Positions 46,001-58,305 of a DNA stretch of 64,000 nt are shown here, piece after piece. The DNA is taken from the NCBI GenBank assembly GCA_003439945.1, contig QVRM01005500.1, positions 26,396 to 90,395 of the forward strand, written 5' to 3'. The DNA comes from Dermanyssus gallinae (Eukaryota > Arthropoda > Arachnida > Mesostigmata > Dermanyssidae). The position numbers and the translations under genes are program-made. Numbering within the stretch: position 1 is the first letter of the stretch; every line of letters starts with the position of its first letter. The notes under the pieces are model-generated. The model was not told the origin of the DNA. It saw only the letters and a list, made by a program, of their open reading frames with translations, and did no database searches.

Positions 46001-46302
46001 CCTGATTTAGAATTAAAGACCTTTAAGCAAGTACTAGATGGACATTTACAATTTGGCTGGGAGACGCGTGAAGTACTAGGGGGGTTAAAATTATTATTAG
46101 AAGCAGCAGTGTCATTTTGTGAGGAACTTAAAATCAAATTATTAGTCTGTGATTGGTTAGGAGTTTGGGAGGTGGCACGAACTTCTCGTTGATTGTGAGT
46201 CAATCTAATGTGGCTCGCGAGGCCCGCGCCAGATTTGCATACTCGCCCGCAAGTCTGGCAGCTGAGTCTTCCGGCGGTGTTGCTGCCGTCACGTGATGCC
46301 AT
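43045..46302 (-). pseudogene. R2-like LINE ORF, nearly full length
   Basis: This is one long minus-strand reading frame. In order: a C2H2 finger (CQTCGRVCKSG...HIRLTH, about 46260-46195); a second Cys-rich finger (CPSSTC...LH, about 46045-45985); two adjacent stops (45961-45966); a Myb-like segment (KARWNPQDRELLATLEADF to RTPGAIRGQRNS, about 45935-45780); RT motifs (RPLSISSYLQRTLNKIL, SIDLRKAFD, GVRQGDPLSPLLF, AFADDLILLA); a thumb; a CCHC knuckle (CRHGC...H...C, about 43590-43535); and a restriction-like endonuclease (LKPDLVIT then VLDAEVCG, about 43405-43340). A single TAG at 44872-44874 interrupts NGT/NLAVLD. Everything else stays in frame. Fingers plus Myb, RT, CCHC and RLE is the hallmark of the R2 superfamily, whose protein nicks a defined target and primes cDNA there. 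R2 normally sits in 28S rDNA; no rDNA is visible here. A close relative (R4, R8, Hero or NeSL type) is possible. Confidence 0.85.
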
Positions 46303-46399
46303 CGTTGTCTTGGTCCACAGTGGTGGTAAGATTTCTTTAAAAGTTTCGTACGCGAACGATGGCGCGATTTTACGCAGATGTTGTTGTTAAAATCGCTAA

Positions 46400-46670
46400 A
46401 ATGAAGCGGTCTTTAGACCATCATTCTGTTCGTCTCTACCCAGGGAGCACTATGTCATATTTCGTCACGTACTGTATTTATGCAAAATAGCGTCGAAAGT
46501 AGAAGTTAAAAACTGCACATTAATATGTACAATAGTAGTGTCGGTTTAAGATATATATTTGTGGTAATTAGATGGAACCCTAGCATCAGACAGATTAATT
46601 GCTGTCTCTTCGATTCAGTGGAATTGAAGCATCTATTACAAATATATAGTAGGTATGTAGGTAGTCAATT
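46400..46670. other. Upstream flank of R2-like ORF
   Basis: No gene was found. This may include the 5' untranslated region of the R2-like element, whose exact 5' end I cannot locate. Confidence 0.4.
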
Positions 46671-46675
46671 AAAAT

Positions 46676-46828
46676 ATATAGTGGTTTAAAAACACGATAT
46701 CGATACACCACTATATGTATGCACTGTCTGGGTTTTGTAGCCAGTGCATACACTATACCTATATAGAAGTTAAGATTAGTGAAATATAATTAGGGCCGCT
46801 ATATTTCACTAAAACAACTATATAGGTA
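46676..46828. repeat. Cluster of perfect hairpins
   Basis: Four perfect inverted repeats lie in 153 bp: 46676-46685 with 46707-46716 (10-bp arms); 46716-46726 with 46742-46752 (11 bp); 46756-46766 with 46818-46828 (11 bp); and, nested inside the last, 46776-46788 with 46800-46812 (13 bp). Unlike the other hairpins in the window, they are consecutive and of mixed sequence. Confidence 0.85.
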
Positions 46829-47020
46829 GACTCACCTTACCTAAATCTAAAAACCGGCACAATCACTTCCACTTAAAAACGCTAAAATGCACTTCAGACA
46901 GGCCTTTGCAATGGTGAACGCACTGCTAACCTATCTAACACAGTGACGCGGCGAATTATAACAATTTTGCATCTTTTAAATGCAAAATGGAACTGTTTGA
47001 CGGTGTTGGATCTCACAGTT

Positions 47021-47126
47021 CGGTCGCACTGGTGGCCACGATGGTCTGTGACAAAACTCCCGTTAAAAAGCCAGATATAACTTGCGATCTAGGCAATTTA
47101 AGCGGGAGCTCGCACCAGTGCGACCG
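47021..47126. repeat. 14-bp inverted repeat
   Basis: CGGTCGCACTGGTG at 47021-47034 and its exact reverse complement at 47113-47126 flank 78 bp. Confidence 0.85.
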
Positions 47127-47150
47127 TCTGGCTCAACAGCTGAGTGGAGA

Positions 47151-47354
<204 letters not shown>

Positions 47355-47359
47355 GTAAG

Positions 47360-48607
47360 CCAACCGTCGCGGCCGCTGAAACCGATCACTCCCAGGATAA
47401 AAGGTGACCAGTTCCCTGCTCGATCCTCTATAAGGAGGTGGCGACAACTAGTAGGATATGGGTAGGCCATAGCCGACGACCGGTGACAGGTCAAGCGACA
47501 CCATTGCCTATGGCATTGTTGTTCCCTAGATCTCCGACGGCGATGCAAACTCAAATGTCCCTCATGAAGCACACACTTACAAGATGATCATCGTACATCT
47601 GAGAGAGCAGAGCGAGGTTAAGCGAGGCGTCGTGGGCTCCCTTAAAGTGTTGCCGTGGTCGCCTAGTAAAAGAGCATGTCTTCTTTGGTAATGCCGTCGT
47701 CGTCGTCGTCGTTATAGTTATTGTTGACCGTACTATATGATTATATATGTAGTTATTAACGTCGTTATAGTTATTGCTGATGTTGTTTTGCTGCTGGTGG
47801 TGTTGCTGGTATCGTCGCACCGCTTCTATCTGCCGGTGGTTCGTCTCTCTCTCTCTCTCTCTCTCTCTCGGATAGCAGATCAATCACCTGTCAAGCAATA
47901 TCTTTGCGAGTAGGAGGGCGGCTCAGCGAGCGGTTAGATGGGAAATTGAGCGCGTATGTCCGCACGCACGCACGCATGTATGAATGTATGTGTGCTTTTA
48001 TTGCCCGCCGTTTAATAATACGTCGTTGTTCTCATTTCTGATGATGTTATTGTTGTTGTTGTTGTTGATGTTGTTTTCGCAGGCGTCGTGTTGTCTGCTT
48101 CCAGATGTCGTCTGACTAGCGGCGGAGTCGGCGACGGCAAAGATGGCCGTCGGCAGCTCATCGTGGTAATCATTGCCCTATGGCCCGTTAACCATCAGAC
48201 GCGTTTTCGTCTGGAGAAGTTTTAAAGCAGCAGGAACAGCGCTGCAGCAGCAATAATAGTGGTCGGACTAGTGCTGGTTAACGTTGTTGTTGTTGTTGTT
48301 GTAGGCTCGAAAGTCTCTTCCGTCCAACGATGAGAGGTTGATCGTTCATTGGAGAATCGATGGTGGTTGGTAAGGGCGAACCATGATGAATGGACGGCCG
48401 CGCCTCGAACGGGGAACGTCGAATGACCTCGATCCACCACACTGCTGGTGATGAGTATAATCATCATAACAGTGTTGATGATGATGATGATGACGCTTTT
48501 GACCTGATAGACAGGAATTCTGGATTCTCGTTTAAAATGGTCGCTGGCTGACCGCATTGTGCGTTTGAGCCGGCCTGTTCGCGGCTTAATATACACAAGC
48601 ACATACC

Positions 48608-48644
<37 letters not shown>

Positions 48645-49490
48645 CGACATGGAAAAGTTTATTTTCAATTCGCCCGCCTTGTGTAGAGTGAGTTAAGAAT
48701 CAAATTCACTAGACAGCGGGTAACGTCAGTGTCTGTTTTGCGAGTCCATTTGTCGAGCACAACCATAACGGTGTCACAAAATTCGAGCTGTATACTGTTC
48801 TTTTTTGTAACCTCCAGTGAGAGTTATGTGCGCAACAGTGTTTCAAAAAGCTCCAATCGACAACTTGGGTTGTTCACCATTATTGGTAGATTTTCCTAAT
48901 AATTTCGGACTATGCCGTTTAAGCACGTCAATTGCAGCAGTTGTTAACGAGCTCATATTCATCCCTAAACATTTCACATTATTACGTAAATTCGATATTG
49001 ACATCACCACAGTATTTACAAGTATAGTCGTTGATTTGGAAACAATCTCTTTTCAGACAGAAATACTGATGGTATCCGTGTCAGAGTATCTTACAGATGA
49101 TTGCTCTATTTTGTTGCAAACATTCTTTCTCTCTGTTGCTAAAAAAAGCGGGTCCGTCTGTGAAATTGTCGGTGATAATATTCCAGTTCCGTCACTCTCT
49201 ATTTTATGTGTATGCTTTGAGTGTGACGTGATCGAACTGGCAATTGCGGTTTTTTAGATATTCTATTAGTGTGGGCTTATTACACATATGCAGCATCAGC
49301 GTAGATCAGGCGTTTTTTTTTTTGATAAAACACTTGCTCTTTTAGAAAAATAGAATAAAACATAGTTTTAATCGCTTCGAGATTATTGGGGTTGTCTAAT
49401 TTTATATATCAAATGTAAAGTTTATTTTCCGTATAATACATTAGGTATATGTTACACACATCAACTAGCTAAGCCAATGCGCATTGTGAC
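47360..49490. other. Spacer with simple repeats
   Basis: The region contains (GTC)n at 47697-47711, (CT)n at 47846-47870, (GTT)n at 48048-48070 and 48282-48302, and (TA)n at 48612-48641. A 146-codon plus-strand frame at 48817-49257 has no recognisable domain; I cannot support it as a gene. Confidence 0.5.
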
Positions 49491-49492
49491 TG

Positions 49493-50468
49493 TCACGTGT
49501 CCGTTTCGATGAGGCCAGGGCGAGACCACTTCAGGAGTGTGCCCCGAACGGAGGCAGCGTTTCCACGTTGTATGTCGAGGTCCAGGCGTTGTTTAAAAAA
49601 GGACGATGACCTGTTATCACCGGATGACAGGTTTAACATGGTCCCAACTTTGCGGATCAGCTGCTTGGTCCGAACGCCAGGGGCACCTAGGGTTTCAAAC
49701 GCGAGAGGGCAAAATTCATGGGGATAGCCGATTGATGAGTATTTTCTCAACTTGTTAGTCTCCGCAAGGTGGGCTGCATAACCAGCTTCGGATGCGCCGC
49801 CACCGACCATAGAAGGAGCTAAGGAGTCGGTAACGGTTGCATCCCAAACTAGCATTTTGCCTCGCTCGAATGGTGTGAGTGTCATACCATCTGGACGTTT
49901 GCCGTCCTCCGCGCAGAGACCTGGGGGTTCAAGAATGCACGGACGGCCGCACGACCTAAGGGCTCTGCTAAAGGTCTCATTAATAGCGGCATGTCTCGAG
50001 CGTCGTCCTGCACTAATAATGCACGATAGTCCGTGATGTCCTAGTTTATCGACGGGGTGACCACATTGGCACCGATGAGGGCTAACTATATCTGCCCCTA
50101 GTCGTAAGCCTACTGCTATGCGAATCGACTCGTCATCAAGAAGGGTACCTATGGGGGCACTGGGAAGCGCGTGTAACCAGGCCCCTGAATCCTTGGCGGA
50201 TACGGCGTTTAAGCGAGCTCTGGCTGTGTCGTCGGCAGCTTCGTTAAAGAGGCGTCGTTGTACCTCGTCGTGCAGAGGGGAACTCCAGTCACGCTGGGAC
50301 AGTACGTTTTCAGGCCTACCCCCAGAGCGCGCCTCAAGGTTCTCTTGAAGATGGGCTAAGCGGTTTCTAAACTGGTCGACTCCCGCTGAATCTAAGAGAG
50401 GGGTTGCCCTGTTTTGCGCGCTTAGCATTGACGAGACTATAGCCGGCCCGGCCAGGGTCAGTAAATTT
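49493..50468 (-). pseudogene. LINE C-terminus, YLDDG/RPDG family
   Basis: About 325 codons are open on the minus strand, beginning just inside a (TA)n run (about 50470-50512), where the element is truncated or interrupted. The order is: LLTLAGPAIVSSML (a segment after the RT thumb), a helical region with GAWLHALPSAPIGTLL, a Cys/His cluster RCQCGHPVDKLGHHGLSC, then GKRPDGMTLTPFERGKMLVWD followed by ATVTDSLAPS, then KYSSIGYPHEF and ETLGAPGV, ending at 49493. The PD then D pattern resembles a restriction-like endonuclease. It aligns by eye with 23131-23748 along its length and, for its N-terminal half, with 54243-54557. It has no internal stops. The RT part is absent, so it is a dead fragment. 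Confidence 0.65.
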
Positions 50469-50469
50469 G

Positions 50470-50512
50470 GTATATATATATATATATAAATTTTATATAT
50501 ATATATATATAC
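50470..50512. repeat. (TA)n at LINE 5' junction
   Basis: Two TA runs are separated by AAATTT at the upstream edge of the LINE fragment. Confidence 0.9.
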
Positions 50513-50725
50513 GCTTCGTAAGAAACGAGGTATCGCAAAGAACACCAGCGCATAAGGCTCATCGGCAGATACTAGATGTTTACATATGAACACCTCAAAG
50601 CGAATATAAATGTAATATATGCAATTTTAGTATTATAACAAAGATATACATTAAAGGCCTCAAATAATGCAAAATGCCCGCTAAATAGCGAAACATTTTT
50701 CTTGCAGCCCATCTTTAAGCAATAA

Positions 50726-50850
50726 AAAGGATGCTATTAAACCAAGAAACTATAGTGGCATCCCATTGACAAGCGTGCTGTACAAGGTTCTAACGCCACT
50801 AATTTTCGACAGACGGTATTCGACCACCAGGAACAAGAACCCGGCAATAT
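50726..50850 (+). pseudogene. Isolated reverse transcriptase fragment
   Basis: A short plus-strand frame reads KKDAIKPRNYSGIPLTSVLYKVLTPLIFDRR and stops at about 50850. The NYRxIxLxSxxYKxxT pattern is the conserved fingers/motif 2 region of LINE reverse transcriptases. Downstream, further RT-like residues are broken by stops. It lies on the opposite strand to the LINE fragment at 49493-50468, so the two are not one insertion in simple orientation. Confidence 0.6.
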
Positions 50851-50904
50851 AGCGTCTTAAAGGAACGGCCTACGTCGAATGACGTGCTGTTTGAAGCATA
50901 TATA

Positions 50905-52890
50905 GCGTATCGTATAGCTGATCTCGTTTTGAAGTAATGCCAAAGCAATGCCGAGCCTGGGGGGGGTGACGGGAGGAACACGGTTTCAGTGGGTGTGAGT
51001 TCTGCACTAGTCACGCTAGCGCATGTGCATTAGCATTTTCAAAACCTCCTAAACAAATTATAAAGCTAATCTAACAGTGAAGTGACATAAGCAGTTTTTA
51101 CTGGTTTTAAAGCCCCAAAATTCGATTGCTTTCCCAGGAACCATATCTTCAACACACTACGCGCAAGGCTTGGTTTGGCATAAAACGTGCAATTTTACCA
51201 TTTTATATAAACTTTTAGCCTACAACGTCATAACGATAAAAATGATCCTTCGCAGTGAGCGACCACTGCGTACCAGAGCCCGTAACCCATTTAAAGCTTT
51301 CCAAAGAAGCCTAGCGGAGCGCCTTTGTCGAATAAGTCTTATATCGATTACCTTTGCCGAAATAATCTTTAGTCGATTTAGCTTTGCCGAATAAACCTTA
51401 GTTCATTTTGAACTTATTTGCGTGACCGGTTCATTTTTTGTGGCTCACATTAACTTTCTCGTACTCCACGTTTATTACTACTAGTTATTACCCCTACACA
51501 TTCTTTTCTTAGCAGGTTTCGGGCCCTCCTTCCCCAAAGATGACCACAGCAGAAGAAAAGTACTGCGCATCTGCAGCACCTAGGGGCTTTTCATTGACAA
51601 TATTATCAGGTGAGGAACGGGTGCAGAAGGTATCCATTTGCAGTTTCATAATACATAAGTAGTACGTTTTGAAATGCATTAAACCTTATGAACGAACGTT
51701 ATTGCCATCAACGTTCAGCAACACACTGTGCATACGTCTATATGCGTTCATATATTTTATACCGCATTTGTGTTCAGTGTGACAGTCGTCATTAAGAGGT
51801 ATCTAGATGTTGAGCGTGTGTGGGTTTATGTGCAGTATTCATGTAGCTTTTACTTTTTAAGTAATCTTGCATGAATAAGCCTCGCTAGGATTCTAGGGTG
51901 GGTTGATAAGCAGTTATGAATAGGAGAGGCGCAGTGCGGAAACGTTAAAAGGGCACTAGAAGGTACGCAGTAGTCTAGCTGGTAATAGCTAGTTGAACCT
52001 AGTTGAACTGTACGTAACGTAATAATCGCGCAGCGGAGCTTGTAGGGTTGAGTTGAATTGAATAGGCAGTATTGAAGGCGGGACAGGTGTACACTGTGAG
52101 GTAAAATGGAATCCCGTAGTGAGATAATGTCATGGAAATACGCGGAATGTCGTCGGTTGAATCCAGGCACAACACACAATGGAAATAGTTTTCTCTTCTA
52201 GCTAAAATAATATCAAATAACTTTTTTAGTAAACATAAATCTAAATGTATGTGTTTTTGTATGTACATATACTTTTAGATCAGTAATAATCTTAGTGATA
52301 GTAATTGTTACACAAGTTATAGGGAAGTAGTAATTTAGCGCTGCGTTACTGCACAAACTACCTAACTAACCCTACAGATATAGAGGTAGACGTAGAAGCA
52401 GCGACAGCAGCAGCAAGGAATGCGAACGTAACAATGAGGACCGGGCGGTTGGTGATTATGTGGCAAGGCGGATGCGGTGGCGGCTTGTAAATCGCGAATA
52501 GCCCCACTAGAGTTCACCAGGATAGCCAGCATACTAGAGAAGGACGTTGACAAAGTAGCAGCATACGTTACGGCTAAATACGTCGGCCCCGAGATGAGGG
52601 AAAATAAATGCCGACAAAGCCCACTGGCCCTCTGGCTGTTTCATTCTATACGTTTCATTGCCTCACCGAGAGAGTGTCTCTTTACAGCCCTCTCGCTCGC
52701 CCCAAACCTCCCCGAGCCGCCGTTACTCCAAGCCCCCACTGCTCAAAGTGTCCAGCCCTACCTAACTCAACCAGCCGGAAGAACAAGAGCAAAAACGTAG
52801 TTACAACATCAGCTACACAGCTTAACAATAACAACAGCAACAACGACAACAGCGGAAAACGCAGCTGTGCAAACGACAATCACAACATTA

Positions 52891-52934
<44 letters not shown>

Positions 52935-53595
52935 TTCGGTGCGAGAGGTCCCGGGTTTCATTCACATCTCACAACTGTATTGCTCTAAGACATAGTAAAT
53001 AAATAATAATGATAAAAAAATATTAATTATAATAATAATAAAGAGGAGGTTGGATGGTAATGCATCATCTTTTTTTTTTATTAAAATGATTTTGTAACAT
53101 CAGCAGCAACAACAACAACAACAACAAAGAGGAAGGAAATGAGAAATACCTACAACAGTAGCAGAACCAGCTACAAGACCTCTCGAATATAGAATACCCC
53201 TACTCCTGCAAAAGACTCAAGTCCGAAAATAAAGAAACGCAGCAGATAGTTGGCTTGGCTGCTTAGTGAATATTCATTGCTATTTTCTGGTAAATGTCGT
53301 CGAGCGCGGTTCCACGTCTTCCTGTGCTTTCCTTACGCAAAAGCAACGCACTTTGGAACTTGTTTCACTACCGTAGAACAAGGCTTAATATATGTGCAGA
53401 GCGTGGAGATTCAATGATGCATAAGAACTATTCTGCATTATCGCTGTATAACACCGCCTTCTAAGCAAGACCTACGGAACAAAGCTATACTGCATAGCTA
53501 TACGCCAAAGTATATAGAACATAATGTAAACCATGCACACTCTTGCTTTGCGATGTCGTTATTTTCCTTGTTGTAATGACATTTTGCCTGCGGCT
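50905..53595. other. Spacer, no gene recognised
   Basis: The region contains (TAA)n at 52889-52931, further TAA-rich sequence at 53000-53045, and (CAA)n at 53100-53128. Frames at 51850-52268 (-) and 52477-52800 (+) carry no domain I recognise. Confidence 0.5.
52889..52931 (+). repeat. (TAA)n microsatellite
   Basis: About 14 units, followed by ACAATTCGG. Confidence 0.95.
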
Positions 53596-53599
53596 AGCG

Positions 53600-54557
53600 T
53601 GCTTCTGCACCAGTACGTCAATCTGATGACATCCAAGGTCTCTCTGTTCTATCTTGACGATAGTAGCGTTCGAGCAATGGAGCGACCCTTTGTAAATGCG
53701 AGCTATTCCTACAGGGTTTCGAAGCAGGTGGTTGCAGTATTCAACAACAAGCTCCCGGGCATTCTTGTAAAGGACCGGTGCAAACTGGACCTGAAGGGTA
53801 TGGCGGTGTTCCTCGATATGATTGGCCCGGTACTAGCCGACAAAACCGGGAGAACAACTCTCCCGGCTTTACCAGCGGTTGGGCCATATCGAGAGACACA
53901 CACCAAGCCTACCTTCTGCTCCAGCACGCAATGAGGGTGCAAAATATCTTGTAACGTACTATGGACTTTACCTGCTTTTCTTCTACCGTCCGAAACTTTG
54001 GACGACCAGGTGAGGAGAGCCTTGGTGCAGAGAGCCAAAACATCCTTGACCTGACGCTCAAGGATAAGGCATAGACGCAGGCAAGCCTACCGGTCCGGCT
54101 GGGTGGAATGGACATTTGCTCGGCCACGGACCTTGCCTTGCCCGCCTTCCCTGCCTTGTCACATAACTCCTGCGCCTCCGCAGTGGCCACTACTGCCGAC
54201 AGACTCATCGGTCACCAATAAGACGCAGTTCGGATATGGAACGTGCGTCAATTTGGTCATAATTCTGAAGAACATGACACTGGGCAGAAGGGGTGGAACC
54301 AAATCGCCACTCAGGCTACCGACTTAACTCTTGTGTCCGCCTGCGAGTTAGATGTGGACAATATGAAACTAAGAGCGGTCTTATCAGACACAGCCGGAGC
54401 GTGGCTCGACGTGTTTCCGTCCGAGCTCGTCGGCAGTAAGCTGGCCGACAACCAGTTCCGTGCCGCCAGTGGCCTCAGACCTGGCATTGTCATGTTTGAG
54501 AAAGAGGAATATCTATGCGGCAGATCGATGGATGAGCGCGACCTTTTTTTGGTATAG
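53600..54557 (+). pseudogene. Decayed LINE, YLDDG/RPDG family
   Basis: Several frames carry parts of the same LINE type as 49493-50468. At about 53640-53665 is SLFYLDDSS, an RT motif C in YLDD form with DDG altered to DDS. At about 54080-54150 is ASLPVRLGGMDICSATDLALPAF, a conserved stretch after the thumb. From 54296, WNQIATQATDLTLVSA leads to GAWLDVFPSELVGSKLADNQ and SGLRPG, matching the GAWLHALPSAPIGTLL region of the other copy. The Cys cluster and endonuclease-like part are missing after about 54530. Stops and frameshifts show it is old. This copy links the YLDDG RT with the C-terminal region in the right order. Confidence 0.58.
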
Positions 54558-55384
54558 AAGCTTTGGAAAATGTACAATGCACGATCGGTGTTGACAATCA
54601 ACAACGCCTAGTGTGGGACTCTCACCCAGTAAAAACCCCAGTCCCCCTCCACGGTTCGGCGTTGGTAAGCGGAATAAGCGCGGCCTGCACCAGCTTTGCT
54701 TCACCTTACGCATGCCGCCAAGATGCCATTTTAATGATATCCACGGGCGTGCTTTCAGACAAGCCGAATACCGCGTATCCGCCGTATTGCACGTAGCATA
54801 GAAACAAAACTGAATCGTTTTTTTTTGTGTAGTCATCCGTTACAAGTGTCATTCAAATGTATCGTTTCTTTTTCTAACTTCCTTGCGAGAACTGGATTTT
54901 TGAAGAGTTAGGCTCTTCTTCATTTGTGGCTTGAGCTTGTTCACATGCATTTTTTAAATAGACCTGATTTCAAAATTGCATTTTAATCAGAATGGGGGAG
55001 GTGAAAACTAATCTTTCCTCAATTATACGCGGTCCAGTCGTTAGAATAAAATAAATTAATGTACTGCACGAGTCGTGTGTTTTATTGCAAGCACTCGTGC
55101 TTACATTAGGATGAGGACGGGTTTTTCTCACACCATTTGATGTAATAAGGCAATACCAAAACAGTCTATAATATAAAGATTAAAATATCAAATTAGGCGT
55201 GCACTGAAATCTATACAGACTGCTGTCGATGAATTTACCCATTAGGGGAGGGGAAGAGGTGGGACTTAGTGATTGAATGAAGCAGGATATGGAAGGTAGC
55301 GACTAAAGCTACACATAGAACGCATTAGATTAAACCCTCGTTCTTATTGACGAAAGTCGGTGCTGTGGCTGTACTTTAATGTAA

Positions 55385-55484
55385 TTGTTGCCATTATAAA
55401 GTCGCCGGTCTCTCGTATATATATATATATATATATATAAATCTCGATAAGTAATCATCGCCATTATAAAGTCGCCGGTCTTTC

Positions 55485-55522
<38 letters not shown>

Positions 55523-55525
55523 CTC
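55385..55525. repeat. Tandem duplication with (TA)n
   Basis: GCCATTATAAAGTCGCCGGT followed by CT(C/T)TCGTATATA occurs twice, at about 55391 and 55461. Each copy runs into (TA)n and then AAATCTC. Confidence 0.9.
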
Positions 55526-56359
55526 TAACAAACTTTAACACACACCGGTATGTTTGTCTGCAACGCCCGTTTTCTTGCGTTGTATAAACGAAAAGTTTAA
55601 ATCTTGACAGAGCAGATGTTACATTGATGCTCAAAAGTTCCAACTCAGCAAAGATGAATGCAAGAGAGATCTACTACTGACCACTTCGTCTGACAAGACA
55701 AAAAGAACTCAAAAGAACAGACAACCCTGATGAGGCGAGCATACGTCTCGATGAGCAGACGATGAAACAAGACGATGTCTTCAATGAACAAAGATAGAAC
55801 GTCACCAATAAGTGGAGTCGCCGGCAGTGCCGCATTGTGAATTGTCCAGTTTTCTTCACGCAGCCCGCACAGGAGCAATGATAACGAAGCGCGGAGAGGT
55901 AAGAGAATTCGCGTCTTCTATCGGAATGTCCCTCCCATCCTGCCCGATCATTGTGTTACGCTAATAACGCGGCATCAAGCGGCAACATCAGACCAGCCCG
56001 CCGACGCGGCAGCACTTACAGAGATCCCGATGGGCCGACCATATGATCCGGTCATATTGAATCGCATGGTTGGCAATATCATCGGAACGCTCCTCTCATG
56101 TATCCCGAATCGATATTGCCTCTTCGGGAACGGAAGGGCTGAATTTTTCCCGTGAGCTGAGGAGGACAATTTGAAGCGGAGCAATTGAGAGCGGCAGCGG
56201 AAAGTTCGAACGACCGGCGAGCCAGGATTAGAAGAAGGTGGCATTATCCAATAATCACCCGCTGACAACAGGGGGCCAACGGGGGGCCACTAGGAGAACA
56301 ACGCTCCCCTCGAAAGTTTGTCGAGAGCGCTAACTTCGCCGACTCGTGTCCTCCTTCAA

Positions 56360-56840
56360 GCAAAATTGGCGACGTCAAATGTCGCCGGAGAGAAAATGTC
56401 GCGGTAGTCCCGCTAATCATAGACGTATAACCACCGAGCTTAAACTTACCCAATAGAAGCTGAGTCGCTGGTCGATGCGATCTCCATTCGGCTACCTCCT
56501 TCCTGCACTGACCTGCTGGCATTGTGTGTAAAATCTAAACGCCAAAAATTATGTCTTTTTTCGTACCATTTAGAAATTGAAGTACGTTTGGTAATACCAT
56601 AGCCGGTAATACAAAGTCTTTATTAAGTTTGTTCTGTATGTAAAACTATGAGACATATTTCAACGTATGTTACGCCAATTGCTATAATTTTTTTAAAAAG
56701 GTGACCCCATGCATTAAAGCACACCTCCACATCGCGTGTGTCGGTTTTTGGTAAAGCAAATCATCTTCCTCAAATGTTCCGCAAAGAAAATGTGGTGCAA
56801 GTTCCGCTAATCATAGACGTATAACCATCGAGCTTTTCAT
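56360..56840 (+). repeat. Dispersed direct repeat pair
   Basis: CCGCTAATCATAGACGTATA followed by ACCA(C/T)CGAGCTT occurs at about 56411-56443 and 56804-56836. Weaker similarity extends about 40 bp upstream (TCAAATGT, AGAAAATGT). Confidence 0.8.
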
Positions 56841-58305
56841 TTTTGAAATGAGGAAAAATCGCTTAATGCCGATTCAGGTGAATAAACTGCGTGCTTTACC
56901 AGCTTGACGTTAAAGAAGGCCTCAGTGTTATCCGTCCTGTCACTGTACTACCTTTTCTAGTTTGAACATCGTCACAACTCGCTAACTTCTGGAGAAGAAA
57001 GTGCCGACAATTACCATGCCAGCCGATCGTTAATGCTTTACGTTTTTGGTTTTAAGCGCTCCAATGCCTGACCACTGCAAGCTCCGGAACTTTAGTAAAG
57101 AAAGGTATTCCAAGGAATTTGTCGTGACTAATGAAATGTCTAGTTCGAATATGTTGGTACCCTCTATATACACCCCTACATATAGGACTTTATTTCGATT
57201 GTCTATCAAATTACTTCGACACTGTAACACATTTAATTGTTGCTGGAAGTTGCACAAAGTAACCGTAAACAACTCGATTTTTAGGTATGGCTGTTGTGTA
57301 GCCGGCATGCTCATATTCGCCACATTCCCACACGACGTCTGAGGGCGAATCGGCCTGAAATGTTTACCCAGACAGTATCAGAGATGGCACTATCCGCCAG
57401 TGGACCGGATTTTAACTCACACTTTTTCAGATCCTCAAGCATACTTGTATATGTGTATATACACAGTTGATTTGATTATCAGTCATAAAAAGTTATTAAT
57501 CATGTCATAACAAAATTTATTAAAGTTTGTTTATAAAACAAATCTATTCCTTGCGGGACCAGTCGTAGAGGGTGTAAAAAAACATAGGAAAATCGTTTAC
57601 TTGGATGCTGTAAAGGACGATGCCACATTTGCTTAACGCTCTTGAAAGCAGATTTGAATTTGGGAAGAGCATGAAACCTAGACGTATATGCACGTAAAGA
57701 ACCACAGCCAAAGCGTGGGTAGACGGTAAGATACTCGTACATGCTTACAGAAGAATCTCCAGGAAGATGTAATTGGTGTGGGCCTAGGCATGAACCTACT
57801 GTAACGTATACGACAAGATACAGAAAATTAAAACATAAAACTATTATTTTGTTTTTAATAAAACAACTATCATCGCTCAATCTGCTAGTACAGATCCGCC
57901 TAACTAATTTTAGCATTAACCTAAATGTGTTGTCATTCGCTAGCATTACAAAAGTATGCGTGAAAGTGTACTCCGTCTCATTTGATTCTAATGTTTTACC
58001 GGGGGTTATTTCTTATACTATAGAGCCAACAATAATTGAGAGATAATTACTTGCAAAAAACTTGTCAGAAGCAAGTCCTACACCTCTGAGTCATCTTCAC
58101 ACTCCAGGCCAATTAAGGCACGCGTACAATAAAATCATAGCGACGCTTCACCCTTGCAGAGTTAAGGCTTTCAATCAATTTGGTCTAGCGAAGAGATCAA
58201 GATTCAAGCTGCTGCGAGAAATGGACTGCCACCAGCTGCAACCGCCGGTATAAATCGTACCTGGCGGATGTAAGCAGTCTGTGTCGGTGGGGAGCTTGAG
58301 CTCCA

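Larger units (their letters stand above)
54560..58305. other. Spacer, no gene recognised
   Basis: The region contains tandem-duplicated (TA)n units at 55385-55525, a dispersed direct repeat at about 56395-56445 and 56790-56840, and a 148-codon minus frame at 57500-57946 without a recognisable domain. Confidence 0.5.

Noticed and set aside
43045..46302. R2 inserted in 28S rDNA
   Set aside because: No 28S sequence on either side that I can recognise.
48817..49257. 146-codon ORF as a real gene
   Set aside because: No recognisable motif, no start or splice context that stands out; left as spacer.
57500..57946. 148-codon minus-strand ORF as a gene
   Set aside because: No domain recognised; a CNWCG motif on the opposite strand is too short to support a zinc finger.
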